Shown: one piece after another, positions 18,668 to 28,122 of the stretch
Layout of the letters: each line of letters starts with the position of its first letter
Numbering within the stretch: the first letter of the stretch is position 1
From: Lysobacteraceae bacterium
Lineage (GTDB): Bacteria; Pseudomonadota; Gammaproteobacteria; Nevskiales; Nevskiaceae
NCBI GenBank assembly: GCA_013823855.1
Contig: PNMW01000011.1
Span: 124,001 to 188,000 of the forward strand
Reading direction: 5' to 3'
DNA: 64,000 bases
Program-made: the position numbers and the translations under genes
The notes under the pieces: generated by a model
The model's database searches: none
What the model saw: only the letters and a program-made list of their open reading frames with translations
Told to the model about the DNA's origin: nothing

Positions 18668-21600
18668 TCAGCCGCGTTGCCGCCGGCGGCGCAGGCCCGC
18701 CAGCGCGCCAAGCCCGATCAACAGCATCAGACCCGCGGCACCACCACCCCGGCGCTGCAGGACCCGGAAGCCGAAGCTGTTCGAGATGCCGCCGACCGAG
18801 ACGCTGGCGTCGCGCAGACCGACTGCGGCATTGCGATCGAGATCGATCACCGCCGTGATGCGGGTATCGCTGTCGACCGTGACGCTGCGAACGACGATGC
18901 CGCTGCCGGAGAAGGAGACCGTCGCCGGGCTGCTGAAGCCGCTACCCGAAATGATCACCGCCACGCCGCGTTCGCCGGCCCGGGCGCTGTCAGGCGACAG
19001 GCCGGTGATCGTCGCGTTGCTGATCGTGAAGCCGTTGGTTTCGACCAGCGTCTGGCCATCGGTGGTCACCCTTACATCGCGCGTGCCGACAGCCGCATCG
19101 GCAGCGATGCTGATGGTCGCTGTCAGCGTCGTCGCATTGACCAGCGAGGTGCCGGTGACGGTGACCCCGTCGCCGAAGCTGACCGTGCTTGCGCTGGAGA
19201 ACGTGGTGTTCTCGCCGACGATGGTGACGGCAAGACCGGTCGCGCCGCGGCTACCGCTTGAGGGCGTGATCGAGACGATGTCGGCGGGTGGCACGGTGAC
19301 CTGGAAGCCGGACAGGATCGCCGCGGTGATGCCGGCGGTATTGACGGTGACGTCGCGGAAGCCGGCGGCAGCGTCGGCGGCCACGGTGATCGTGGCGTTC
19401 AGTGTCGTCGCATTGACCAGCGTCGTCCCGGTCACGGTGATGCCGTCGCCGAAGCTGACCACGCTGGCGTCGGTGAAGCTGACGTTCTCGCCAACGATGG
19501 TCACCGCCAGCCCGGTCACGCCGCGGGCGCTCGCGTTCGGCGTCAACGACACGATGGTCGGAACGATCGGTGCGACCTCGGTCACCGTGAAGCCGCGTGC
19601 TTCGGTGATGGCGTCGACGGCGACGTCGTAGAACGAGGTCACCGCCGCGTCGGCGATCGAGACATTGACGCGCAGCTCGGTCGGCGACACCAAGGTCTTC
19701 GAGTTCACCACGATGTTCGGCGAAACCGCGCCGTTGCGGCGGAACTCGACGGTCGATGTCGCGCTGAAGGTGGTACCGGCGCCGAAGATCGTCACCTCGC
19801 GCGTCTCTCCGCGTGCTGCCGATGCCGGCGACAGTGCGGCGATCTCGCCGCCGTCGACCGGGGTGGTCACCTGCAGTGCGCCGACACCGTTCGCCACCTC
19901 GGTTGCGGAGCCGAGCGGCGTCGCCACGCTGACATCGAAGAATCCGGGCACGGCGTCGGCCGCCACCGTGATCCGCATGCGGATCAGGCTTGGCGACAGC
20001 ACCTCGCGGGACACCACGGTGATTGAAGGGCTGGCGAAGCTCACCGTCGACGACCCGGTGAAGTTGGTCGACGCGCCCAGCACGTCGAGCACCGTCGTCG
20101 CGCCCGCCGGCACTGCGGACGGCGCCAGCGTGGCCACGGTCGAGGTGACGCTGCCGAGGCCGATGCTGGTACCGGCGTTGATGTAGCGGGTGCGGTCATC
20201 GGCGGAGATCGGGCGTGGCGTGGCGACAAACACGCCGCCTGTGAACTGCGAGATCCCGGAGTTGGTCGTGAATGCGCTCTCGAAGCCCAGCACCTCCGGT
20301 TCCGGAAACTCCTCGGCCCGGTGCACGTTGCTGGCGGCACGCGGAGCGAGCGCGCGCGCGACGATTACTTCCGGCGCGACCCATGGAGCCGTCAGTGACG
20401 AGGTTTCGTCCTGGCCCCTGCGCGGCGCACGGACAGCGCCGATGCCTGTGGTGTCCGCGGCCCGAGCCGACGGGAACTCCTCGCTGCAGGTGGCCGACAG
20501 CAGGGTCGACATGGTCAGGCCGCGGCTGCGGTAGTAGCTGACGACGCCGCCCCGGCTAGGGCCGTCCGGCCGCGAGTCGGCGTCGGTGAACAGGATGGCG
20601 CGGCCACCGTTGGCAAGGATGCGGCCGGCGGTCATCAGCGCCGAATTGGAAGATTCCGGACAGTCTCCGCCGCCGCCGGCTGACAGCGTGTTGACCACGG
20701 CCTGGATGTTCGACGGCACGTCGCTGACCACCCGGCGGGTGACGTTGTCCTTGAAGGTGACCACCGCAGTGCGTGGAAACGGGCCGCCGGCAGCGATGCG
20801 GTTATCGATGATGTTGGTGAGGATCTGCCGCACTGCGCTGATTTCGTTCGACATGCTGCCGGTGTCGTCGACGACGAAGGCCAGGCGCACGCCGTCGTTG
20901 AGGCGGATCTGCACGTCGGCCGTGTTGCCGGCCGTGACCGCGACCGCCAGGGGCGCTTCGCTGTCGTCTTCCGAGCAGGCCAGTTCGGCTTCGGCAGTCG
21001 GGCCGTAGTATTCGAAAGGAAAGCCTTGGTCGGTGGCGGTCTTGATCGCCATGCGGCCAGCTTCGAAGCCGTTATGGCCCATTTCCTCGACCACCACGTG
21101 ATAGCTGCCCGGCGGCACGCTGATCTCGAAGCGCCCGGTGGTATTGGAGTCGAAAGCGGTATAGCGGCTGATCTGGGCGCCGGTCGCGGTGTTGATGGCG
21201 CGCACGTTGACGCCGGCCACCGGCGTGTCGTTGGAGCAGCGACGAACATTGCCGACGATGGTGCCCAGCGTCGTCGGGAACGCCGCATTCGGGTAACGAC
21301 GCGAAATGGCGGCTCGATCATCGTCCTCGATCGTCGCCCGGGCCGGGCCGGCGATGCCGAAGGGATGCATGGTCGGCACGCTGTTGATGTTGATCGGGGT
21401 CAGGGCATCGCTCGGGCTCCCGAAGCCACCGTTGAAGGCGGTCGAGTTCAGGCTGTTGAACTGGCCGACCGAGGAGTGCGCGAAGCCGATCGTGTGGCCC
21501 AGCTCGTGCACTGCGGTCGATGGCCGGTGGTAGTCGTTGCGCGTGCCGTTGAGCAGCAGGAAGGCATCCGTGATCGTGCAACTGCCGCCGCTGGTGATTT

Positions 21601-22051
21601 CCCGGGATGGCCCATAGCCGTTGATGTCGACGGGGTCGAGGCCGAACACGGCCAGCGCACTGCCATCCTCGTCGAAGATCACTTCGTTCTGGCCGTCGCT
21701 GGCGGCGCTCAATGTGCCGATGCCCCAGGCCGTGCCGAAATTGGCACCGGTGTAGTCGACGGCTGCCGTGGTGAAATTACCGAACACGTCTTCTGCCGAC
21801 GCGACATCATTCCACTGGTTTTTCGCCGCGGTGGCTTCGGCCAGCACGGTGGCCGCGATCTCCGGCGTCGACGAGCCGTCGACCAGGTAGTCGACATTGC
21901 CAGGCCCCAGAGTGGCCCAGCGACATCCGCCGCCGAGGTCGGCTTCGAAAAAGTGATAGGCCGATGTCGGCCCCGGTACGGCGAGCGCGATCAAGGCGAT
22001 CGCCAGGCCCGCAATTCCGCTGCGGACGACGCGCAACCAATGGATTGTCAT
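18668..22051 (-). CDS. Secreted metzincin-type metalloprotease with VWA domain, IPT/TIG-like repeats and GlyGly-CTERM
   Basis: The 1127-residue product has a signal peptide (residues 1-31) and a matrixin-like protease domain with the zinc motif HELGHTIGFAH at 182-192. It continues with a carboxypeptidase-regulatory-like beta domain (about 265-320), a VWA domain with MIDAS-like VVDDTGSMS near 395-402, and about five tandem IPT/TIG-like repeats of about 85 residues (640-1095). It ends in a Gly-rich, hydrophobic, Arg-rich tail (GGGAAGL...LLIGLGALAGLRRRRQRG) of the GlyGly-CTERM type processed by rhombosortase and linked to type II secretion. A GGGGGGAGA site precedes the ATG. It shares an operon with the 214-residue exported protein upstream. 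Confidence 0.88.
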   Translation of the reverse strand: MTIHWLRVVRSGIAGLAIALIALAVPGPTSAYHFFEADLGGGCRWATLGPGNVDYLVDGSSTPEIAATVLAEATAAKNQWNDVASAEDVFGNFTTAAVDYTGANFGTAWGIGTLSAASDGQNEVIFDEDGSALAVFGLDPVDINGYGPSREITSGGSCTITDAFLLLNGTRNDYHRPSTAVHELGHTIGFAHSSVGQFNSLNSTAFNGGFGSPSDALTPININSVPTMHPFGIAGPARATIEDDDRAAISRRYPNAAFPTTLGTIVGNVRRCSNDTPVAGVNVRAINTATGAQISRYTAFDSNTTGRFEISVPPGSYHVVVEEMGHNGFEAGRMAIKTATDQGFPFEYYGPTAEAELACSEDDSEAPLAVAVTAGNTADVQIRLNDGVRLAFVVDDTGSMSNEISAVRQILTNIIDNRIAAGGPFPRTAVVTFKDNVTRRVVSDVPSNIQAVVNTLSAGGGGDCPESSNSALMTAGRILANGGRAILFTDADSRPDGPSRGGVVSYYRSRGLTMSTLLSATCSEEFPSARAADTTGIGAVRAPRRGQDETSSLTAPWVAPEVIVARALAPRAASNVHRAEEFPEPEVLGFESAFTTNSGISQFTGGVFVATPRPISADDRTRYINAGTSIGLGSVTSTVATLAPSAVPAGATTVLDVLGASTNFTGSSTVSFASPSITVVSREVLSPSLIRMRITVAADAVPGFFDVSVATPLGSATEVANGVGALQVTTPVDGGEIAALSPASAARGETREVTIFGAGTTFSATSTVEFRRNGAVSPNIVVNSKTLVSPTELRVNVSIADAAVTSFYDVAVDAITEARGFTVTEVAPIVPTIVSLTPNASARGVTGLAVTIVGENVSFTDASVVSFGDGITVTGTTLVNATTLNATITVAADAAAGFRDVTVNTAGITAAILSGFQVTVPPADIVSITPSSGSRGATGLAVTIVGENTTFSSASTVSFGDGVTVTGTSLVNATTLTATISIAADAAVGTRDVRVTTDGQTLVETNGFTISNATITGLSPDSARAGERGVAVIISGSGFSSPATVSFSGSGIVVRSVTVDSDTRITAVIDLDRNAAVGLRDASVSVGGISNSFGFRVLQRRGGGAAGLMLLIGLGALAGLRRRRQRG

Positions 22052-22069
22052 GTTGTCTCCCCCCCGTTG

Positions 22070-22714
22070 CTACGGTGCGTGAAGCTGCCGGACGGCAGCA
22101 CTCGTCGGCTCGCGAGATGGCGTGTTCGCTTCGCGCAGCCGGTGTGAAGCTGGGGCATTAGCCTCTGCAGAGGGATCCGCCTTCGTTGGGGCGGCGGTCG
22201 CCGGCGACGGTCGGCGCTCACGAATCCGGGCCCGGATCTGCGCAAGGGTCTGGTCAGGATTACCCTGGCCCAGCGTGGCGCGCAGGCGTTCCGCCGGCGG
22301 TTCGCCCTGGGCGTGCAGAACCTCGAACACGCCCTGTGGCTTGAGCAGCGGGAAGCCATCCTTGTTGCTTGGGCCGAGAAACAGCAGGTAGCGGGTTCCC
22401 GGCGTGAAGGTCGGCAAGCCATCTTCCCAGATCCGGGTGTTGCCGAGCCGGCCGCCGAAGAGTCGCACTTCGAAGCTGCCGGACAGGTTGCCGGCCAGGG
22501 TTTCGACCTTGTCGAAGCGCGAGAACGTGAACGGATTGCCGCCGTAGGCCTGGACCGGCCGGGTTTCGGTTGCGGCGCAGGTTGCGATGACGATGCGAGG
22601 GCTGCGGTCGATCAGCTGATCGACGGTGAGTGGCACGAGGTCCAGTGCCCTTGTCTGCAGCGGCGCCCCGAGCAGCACCGACAGCAGCACCGTCAACGCG
22701 ACGATCCCCTTCAT
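22070..22714 (-). CDS. Exported protein encoded with the metalloprotease
   Basis: The 214-residue product has a signal peptide (residues 1-23). A compact domain follows, with the pattern ...SPRIVIATCAATETRPV, FEVRLFGGRLG and FTPGTRYLLFLG that recalls small exported partners of matrixin-type proteases, and then a disordered Pro/Ala/Arg C-terminal third. It is the first gene of the operon, 18 bases before the metalloprotease start. I do not recognise a named family; a substrate, inhibitor or chaperone role for the protease is inference. Confidence 0.75.
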   Translation of the reverse strand: MKGIVALTVLLSVLLGAPLQTRALDLVPLTVDQLIDRSPRIVIATCAATETRPVQAYGGNPFTFSRFDKVETLAGNLSGSFEVRLFGGRLGNTRIWEDGLPTFTPGTRYLLFLGPSNKDGFPLLKPQGVFEVLHAQGEPPAERLRATLGQGNPDQTLAQIRARIRERRPSPATAAPTKADPSAEANAPASHRLREANTPSREPTSAAVRQLHAP

Positions 22715-22883
22715 TGCGCGCTCCCCCTTCGTGGCGACGCTCCATTCAGGAGCATCAGCGTGCAGATTAGGTCGAAGTTGCGCCGATCGGAGTCAAATTA
22801 AAGTGAAATTCATGTGAATCAATGCCCCTGAATGAACTTGTTTGCCATTCAAGGGCGCGACCCTTGCCCAATTCGGTGCGGAT

Positions 22884-24542
22884 TCAGACTTCCCAGTAGA
22901 CCTTGGTCTTGCGATCGGCTTCGAGCTTGGCGAGCAATTCGCCGTAGCGCTTCTCGATTTCGTTGCGGCGCACCTTCATCGTCGGCGTCATCAGGCCGTT
23001 GTCGATGGTCCAGGTGTCCTTGGTGACCACGATCTTGCAGATCTCCTCGTGTGGCTCGATCGTGTCGTTGACCGTGGTCATGGTCGCGATCAGGCCGGCT
23101 TCGACGTGCTCGCGCGGCAGCTTGCGGGCATCGGCATTGATCGACAGCACCAGCATCGGCTGGTACAGGCCGGCGCCAACCAGGCACATCTGTTCGACGG
23201 TGGTGTTGGTGCCGAACTTGCCCTCGACCGGCGCCGGGCTGACGTACTTGCCCTTCAGTGTCTTGAAGATTTCCTTCACGCGACCGGTGATGAACAGATA
23301 GCCGTCGGCGTCGATGTGGCCCTTGTCGCCGGTGCGCAGCCAGCCGTCGGTGGTGAACAATTCGGCGGTCTTTTCCGGATCCTTGTAGTAGCCCGGCGTG
23401 TTGCCCGGGTGCTTGCACTGGATTTCGCCGTCCTCGGCGATGCGGATGCCGGAATCGACATAGGGCTTGCCGATCGAGCCGACCTTGTTCTGGCCGGGCA
23501 GGTTGACGCTGGCGTAGATCGAGTTCTCGGTCATGCCGTAGCCCTGCATCACGTCGATGCCGAGCCGGGCGAACCACTCGATGATCGGTCGCGGCAGCGG
23601 CGCGGCGCCGGACACCACCAGCCAGGCGCGATCGAGGCCGAGGCCCTTGCGGATCTTCTTCTTGATCAGGCCGGAGATGATCGGCAGCCTCATCAGCCGG
23701 TCGATCTTGGCCTGCGGCAGCTTCTTGAGGATGCCGCCCTGGATGCGGCTGTAGACCAGCGGTACGCCGTAGAAGCGGGTCGGCCGGACCAGCGCCAGGG
23801 TTTCCGGCAGCTTTTCGAGTTCTTCGAGGAAATGCACCTGCGCCGGCAGGTACAGGCTGGCGATCTCCACCGCGCCGCGTTCGAAGGCATGCGCCAGCGG
23901 CAGGTAGGACAGGAAATGTTCGCCGCCGGCGCGGGCCGGCTGGTCACGCAGCACCCCGGCGACGGTGAACGCCAGGTTGTCGGCGGTCATGATCACGCCC
24001 TTGGGATTGCCGGTGGTTCCCGAGGTGTAGATCAGGCTCCAGATGGCATCGGTCGGCCGCTCCACCGGCGTCGCCAGCGGGGCGTGGGCCGCGGTCAGCG
24101 CGTCCCAGTTGTGGGTCGCCGCCGAGACGCCCGGATACGGCAGCGCGATGCGGGTGACGTCCGACGGCAGCGCGGCGAGAAAGCCGGCGGCATCCGGCAT
24201 CGGCCCGATGAATGCCGCCTTGACGCCGGCGTGGCCGGCGATGAAGCGCACCGCGTCCTCGCTCTGCTTCGGATACAGGCCGACGCCGACCAGGCCGGCG
24301 AGGCCGATCGCGAAATCGGCCATGAACCAGTGCGCGTTGTTCATGCCGGTGATCGCCACCGCGTCGCCCGGCTTCAGGCCGAGCGCCAGCAGCGCGGCAG
24401 CCATGCGCTTCGCCTGATCGGCGACTTCGCCCCAGGTCCAGGTGCGCCAGACACCCTTGATCGGCTGGTGCAGATAGGGCTCGTTCGGGGTTTCGGCAGC
24501 CCGTTTGAGCAGCTGTTGCACCGGGTTCGGCAGCTTGGACAT
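22884..24542 (-). CDS. Long-chain fatty acid--CoA ligase (AMP-forming)
   Basis: Activates fatty acids to acyl-CoA through an acyl-adenylate. The 552-residue product has the adenylate-forming signature YTSGTTGNPKGVIMT, the A5 block MQGYGMTENS, A7/A8 blocks DGWLRTGDKG and ITGRVKEIFKTLKGKYVSP, and a C-terminal Lys in LMTPTMKVRRNEIEKRY. It resembles the FadD15-type group. It diverges from the strictosidine-synthase-like gene and lies next to an outer-membrane lipid-handling operon, which fits fatty acid or hydrocarbon use. Confidence 0.93.
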   Translation of the reverse strand: MSKLPNPVQQLLKRAAETPNEPYLHQPIKGVWRTWTWGEVADQAKRMAAALLALGLKPGDAVAITGMNNAHWFMADFAIGLAGLVGVGLYPKQSEDAVRFIAGHAGVKAAFIGPMPDAAGFLAALPSDVTRIALPYPGVSAATHNWDALTAAHAPLATPVERPTDAIWSLIYTSGTTGNPKGVIMTADNLAFTVAGVLRDQPARAGGEHFLSYLPLAHAFERGAVEIASLYLPAQVHFLEELEKLPETLALVRPTRFYGVPLVYSRIQGGILKKLPQAKIDRLMRLPIISGLIKKKIRKGLGLDRAWLVVSGAAPLPRPIIEWFARLGIDVMQGYGMTENSIYASVNLPGQNKVGSIGKPYVDSGIRIAEDGEIQCKHPGNTPGYYKDPEKTAELFTTDGWLRTGDKGHIDADGYLFITGRVKEIFKTLKGKYVSPAPVEGKFGTNTTVEQMCLVGAGLYQPMLVLSINADARKLPREHVEAGLIATMTTVNDTIEPHEEICKIVVTKDTWTIDNGLMTPTMKVRRNEIEKRYGELLAKLEADRKTKVYWEV

Positions 24543-24715
24543 GGGGATTCTCGGGTCGTTGAAGTACAGATGTGCGCGCGAATGCTAGCAAAGCGGTTAC
24601 CGGAACGTGCGCTGGCGTACGGTGCCGTTTCGTCAGGCCGAAGGTCGTGGTGTTCGCGATCTTCGAGGTGTGAAACGATCACGGCCAATGACCTTGCGTA
24701 TTGCCCCCGAACCCC

Positions 24716-25861
24716 ATGAGAAAGCCGTTGGCTGTCGCTGTGCTGGCTATTGCCGCCGTGCTCGCCTACCTGCTGCTGAAGCCGACCGGGGTCGATCCGG
24801 TCGCCTGGCAGGCGCCCGTCGCGCCGGCACTGGACGGGCCGTACGCGCCGAACGCGGCGCTCAAGGACCTCCAGCGGCTGGCATCCGGCATCGGCATCGG
24901 GCCCGAGGGCATCGGCATCGACGACGACGGGGCTGTGGTCACCGGTTTTGCGGATGGCCGGGTGATCCGGCTGTCGGCCGATGCGCGTCACTACCAGGTG
25001 CTCGCCGATACCGGCGGCCGGCCACTGGGCATCGGCTTCGCCGCCGACGGCGCGCCGATCGTCGCCGACGCCCGCAAGGGCCTGTTGCGGATCGCCGACG
25101 GCAAGGCCGCGCCGCTGGCCACCGAAGCGGCCGGGGTAGCGTTCGGCTTCACCGACGATGTCGATGTCGCCGGCACTCAAATGCTGTTTTCCGATGCCTC
25201 GACCCGCTACGGCATCGACGCCTACATGGACGACCTGCTCGAGCATCGGCCGCATGGCCGCTTGCTGGTGCACGACAGCGCGGCCGGCACGACCACCGAA
25301 CTGGCGCGCGAGCTCTACTTCGCCAACGGTGTCGCGCTGGGGCCCGACGCGGCCTATGTGCTGGTGGCGGAGACCTCGGCGTACCGGATCCGGCGCTTCT
25401 GGCTGAAAGGCGACAAGGCCGGCACTGATGATCTGTTCGCCGACAACCTGCCGGGCTTCCCGGACAACCTGAGCTTCAACGGCCGCGATCGTGTCTGGGT
25501 GGCGCTCGCCGGTCCGCGCGATGCCGGCCTCGATGCGCTGAGCGGATGGCCGCTGCTGCGCAAGGTGCTTGCCCGGCTGCCGGCGGCGATCCAGCACCGT
25601 CTGGCGTTCTCGCCGATCAAGCACAGTTTGGTGCTCGGCTTCGATCTCGACGGCCGGGTGATCGCCAATCTGCAGGACCACGGCGTGGATGCCTACGCGC
25701 CGATCACCAGCGTCGAGGAGCGCGGACCCTGGCTGTACTTCGGTTCGCTGAGCGAACCGACGATCGCCCGCCTGCCGCTGAATCAGGCGATCGTCGGGGC
25801 AGCGCCACCGCCCGACGGCTGGCGACAGGTGCCGATCGCACCGCAGCCGGCCGAACGTTGA
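24716..25861 (+). CDS. Membrane-anchored strictosidine-synthase-like/SMP-30 beta-propeller
   Basis: The 381-residue product has an N-terminal membrane anchor (residues 4-21) followed by a six-bladed propeller of the strictosidine synthase/APMAP group: GPEGIGIDDDG, RPLGIGFAADG, YFANGVALGPDAAYVLVAETSAYRIRRFW in sections, and LPGFPDNLSFNGRDRVWVAL. Family members are calcium-dependent esterases or lactonases. The ATG at 24716 starts directly at the anchor; a TTG at 24701 is possible. Likely faces the periplasm; substrate unknown. Confidence 0.87.
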   Translation: MRKPLAVAVLAIAAVLAYLLLKPTGVDPVAWQAPVAPALDGPYAPNAALKDLQRLASGIGIGPEGIGIDDDGAVVTGFADGRVIRLSADARHYQVLADTGGRPLGIGFAADGAPIVADARKGLLRIADGKAAPLATEAAGVAFGFTDDVDVAGTQMLFSDASTRYGIDAYMDDLLEHRPHGRLLVHDSAAGTTTELARELYFANGVALGPDAAYVLVAETSAYRIRRFWLKGDKAGTDDLFADNLPGFPDNLSFNGRDRVWVALAGPRDAGLDALSGWPLLRKVLARLPAAIQHRLAFSPIKHSLVLGFDLDGRVIANLQDHGVDAYAPITSVEERGPWLYFGSLSEPTIARLPLNQAIVGAAPPPDGWRQVPIAPQPAER

Positions 25862-26079
25862 GCTGCACAAATTCCTTTGCTTTCGCTGCATTGCGACATT
25901 TTCGGCAATCGCGGCCAGCATCGCCGGGCCCGAACATTGCGCGCTTGCAAAAGCCGGCCGTGACTCGTATACCAGTGCCAACAACCCGCCCATACGGGTA
26001 GGGATGGAGCAGCACATCGAGGCGTGACGCCGCAAGGCCGGCACGCACGATCACTAAAAAACGACGGCAGATGGCCGAG

Positions 26080-26106
26080 CGGTGACCGACCTGCAAACGG
26101 TCACCG
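26080..26106. repeat. Perfect inverted repeat in the leader of the DUF1302 operon
   Basis: CGGTGACCG at 26080-26088 pairs with CGGTCACCG at 26098-26106 (9-base arms, 9-base spacer), just upstream of the ribosome site of the DUF1302 gene. It could be an operator or an mRNA hairpin. The rest of 25862-26079 contains no gene I can support. Confidence 0.5.
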
Positions 26107-26125
26107 AGTGCGAGAGGAGATGACC

Positions 26126-28102
26126 ATGCAGACCAACGATCCCGTGCAGGGAACTGCGACGGTGTACCCGTCGTTCCTGAGGCGCGCGCCGGCTGCGGCG
26201 CTGACCGCAGGCATCGCGATGATGGCGGCGGCCGGACCGGTTGCCGCTTTCCAGTTCGAAGTCGGCCCGCTGAAGGGCAATCTCGACAACACCATGTCCT
26301 ATGGCGCCCTGTGGCGTGCCCAGGGGCGTTCCGACCAGCTGATCGGCATCGCCAATGGCGGCTCGGCGCGCACGGTCAATGGCGACGACGGCAACCTGAA
26401 CTACGGCGCTGGCGACATCGTCAACCAGATCTTCCGCGCCACCCACGAGCTGGAGGTCAACTACGGCGACAACATCGGCATCTTCGTGCGCGGTTCGGAG
26501 TTCTTCGACCTCCAGGTCGCCCACGAGCTGGAGAAGTTCGGCGGCCGCGGCCGTGATCGCCTGCAGATGCACTGGGAGCTGCTCGACGCCTTCCTGAGCC
26601 TCAGCGGCAAGCCGTTCGGCGAGCGCACCACCAATGTCCGCATCGGCAACCAGGTGATCAACTGGGGCGAGTCGACGTTCATCCAGAACGGCATCAACGC
26701 CACCAACCCGCTGGATGTGCTGCGCCTGCGTTCGCCGGGCGCGGAACTCCGCGAAGCGTTCCGACCGACGCCGATGCTGTCGTTCTCCCAGGAGCTGACC
26801 GACGCACTGACGCTCGAAGGCTATGTCCAGGCGCGCTTCGACAACTTCCTGCTCGATCCGCGCGGCTCGTACTTCTCGACCACCGACATCGCCAGCGACG
26901 ACGGCAACCGCGCGGTGGTGACCTTCGGTCGTCGCGATGACGATTTCATGGGCAATCCGTTCCCGGCGTCGGGCACCACCGCCGGTCTTTCCGCGGCCGC
27001 GCAGGCTGCCGGCCTTGGTGCCTTCGATGGCGCTGCCAGCGTCTGGGTGAACCGGATCGGCGTGCGCGATCGTCCGAACGGCTTCGGCCAGTTTGGTGTC
27101 GCCACCCGTTATCTCGCCGACTGGCTGGGCTCGACCGAGTTCGGCGCCTATTACCAGTACTACCACTCGCGCGTGCCGCTGGTGTCGGCGATCAAGTCGA
27201 CCGATCCTCGCCGCGGCACCGGAACGGAGTCGGCGGCGTCCAACGTGCCGCTGCCGCCGCAACTGGGCGGCAGCATCGGCGTTGCCTCCGGCCAGAACGC
27301 CAGCGCCGGCTATTTCCTCGAATATCCGAAGAACATCCATCTGTTCGGCCTGTCGTTCAACACGCAGCTCCCGAACGGCATCGCGCTGCAGGGTGAGTAC
27401 AGCTACCGGCCGAACCTGCCGCTGCAGCGTGCCGCGACGGAGCTGCTGCTGGCGGCGCTGAACATCGAGTCGAACTTCGCGCCAGTCCCCGCGGACATCG
27501 CCGCCGGCGCCGAGATTCGCGGCTGGCAGCGGGTCAAGGCGCACCAGATCCAGACCACGGCCACGCAGGTCATCCCGACCATTCTCGGCGCCCAGCAGCT
27601 GGCGCTGGTCGGCGAGGTCGGCTACACCTTCCTCGACCTGCCGAGCGGCATCCTGTTCGACGGTCCGGGTACCGCTCTGCCGGCGCTGGCGGCGGCTTCC
27701 AATGCGTCCGGCGGGTCGGTACAGCGGGATGGCTACGCGACCCAGCATTCCTGGGGCTATCGCGCCGTCGCCCGTCTGGACTACCTGAGCCTGCTCGGTG
27801 CCTGGAACATGTCGCCGCGCGCGGTGTTCAGCCACGACGTGAAGGGGGTCAGCCCGACGTTCAACGAAGGCGCGCAGGCGGTGACCGCCGGCGTCAACTT
27901 CAACTACCAGGCGACCTACACGATCGACCTGTCGTACACCTCGTTCTTCGGCGGCCGCGAGTACTGCGGCAGCGACGACCCGAATCCGGCGCTCGCCGGC
28001 AGCAACGGCCTCGCCGCCGGGCAGTCGCAAGCCTATTGCACCGCCGCCAACCCCCTGAAGGATCGCGACTTCATCGCGCTGACGATGACCTACGCATTCT
28101 GA
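26126..28102 (+). CDS. DUF1302 family outer-membrane beta-barrel protein
   Basis: The 658-residue product starts with a signal peptide (about 1-40) and then a long, aromatic-rich beta-strand pattern typical of DUF1302: FEVGPLKGNLDNTMSYGALWR, VRIGNQVINWGESTFIQNGIN, AFRPTPMLSFSQEL, and a final strand ending in Tyr-Ala-Phe, the outer-membrane assembly signal. Two in-frame ATGs exist; I chose 26126 because GAGAGGAG then has proper spacing. It heads the cluster DUF1302-DUF1329-YCF48-RND, found in hydrocarbon-, steroid- and fatty-acid-using gammaproteobacteria and Pseudomonas. Confidence 0.9.
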   Translation: MQTNDPVQGTATVYPSFLRRAPAAALTAGIAMMAAAGPVAAFQFEVGPLKGNLDNTMSYGALWRAQGRSDQLIGIANGGSARTVNGDDGNLNYGAGDIVNQIFRATHELEVNYGDNIGIFVRGSEFFDLQVAHELEKFGGRGRDRLQMHWELLDAFLSLSGKPFGERTTNVRIGNQVINWGESTFIQNGINATNPLDVLRLRSPGAELREAFRPTPMLSFSQELTDALTLEGYVQARFDNFLLDPRGSYFSTTDIASDDGNRAVVTFGRRDDDFMGNPFPASGTTAGLSAAAQAAGLGAFDGAASVWVNRIGVRDRPNGFGQFGVATRYLADWLGSTEFGAYYQYYHSRVPLVSAIKSTDPRRGTGTESAASNVPLPPQLGGSIGVASGQNASAGYFLEYPKNIHLFGLSFNTQLPNGIALQGEYSYRPNLPLQRAATELLLAALNIESNFAPVPADIAAGAEIRGWQRVKAHQIQTTATQVIPTILGAQQLALVGEVGYTFLDLPSGILFDGPGTALPALAAASNASGGSVQRDGYATQHSWGYRAVARLDYLSLLGAWNMSPRAVFSHDVKGVSPTFNEGAQAVTAGVNFNYQATYTIDLSYTSFFGGREYCGSDDPNPALAGSNGLAAGQSQAYCTAANPLKDRDFIALTMTYAF

Positions 28103-28122
28103 ACGGCCAAGGAAACCCAGAC

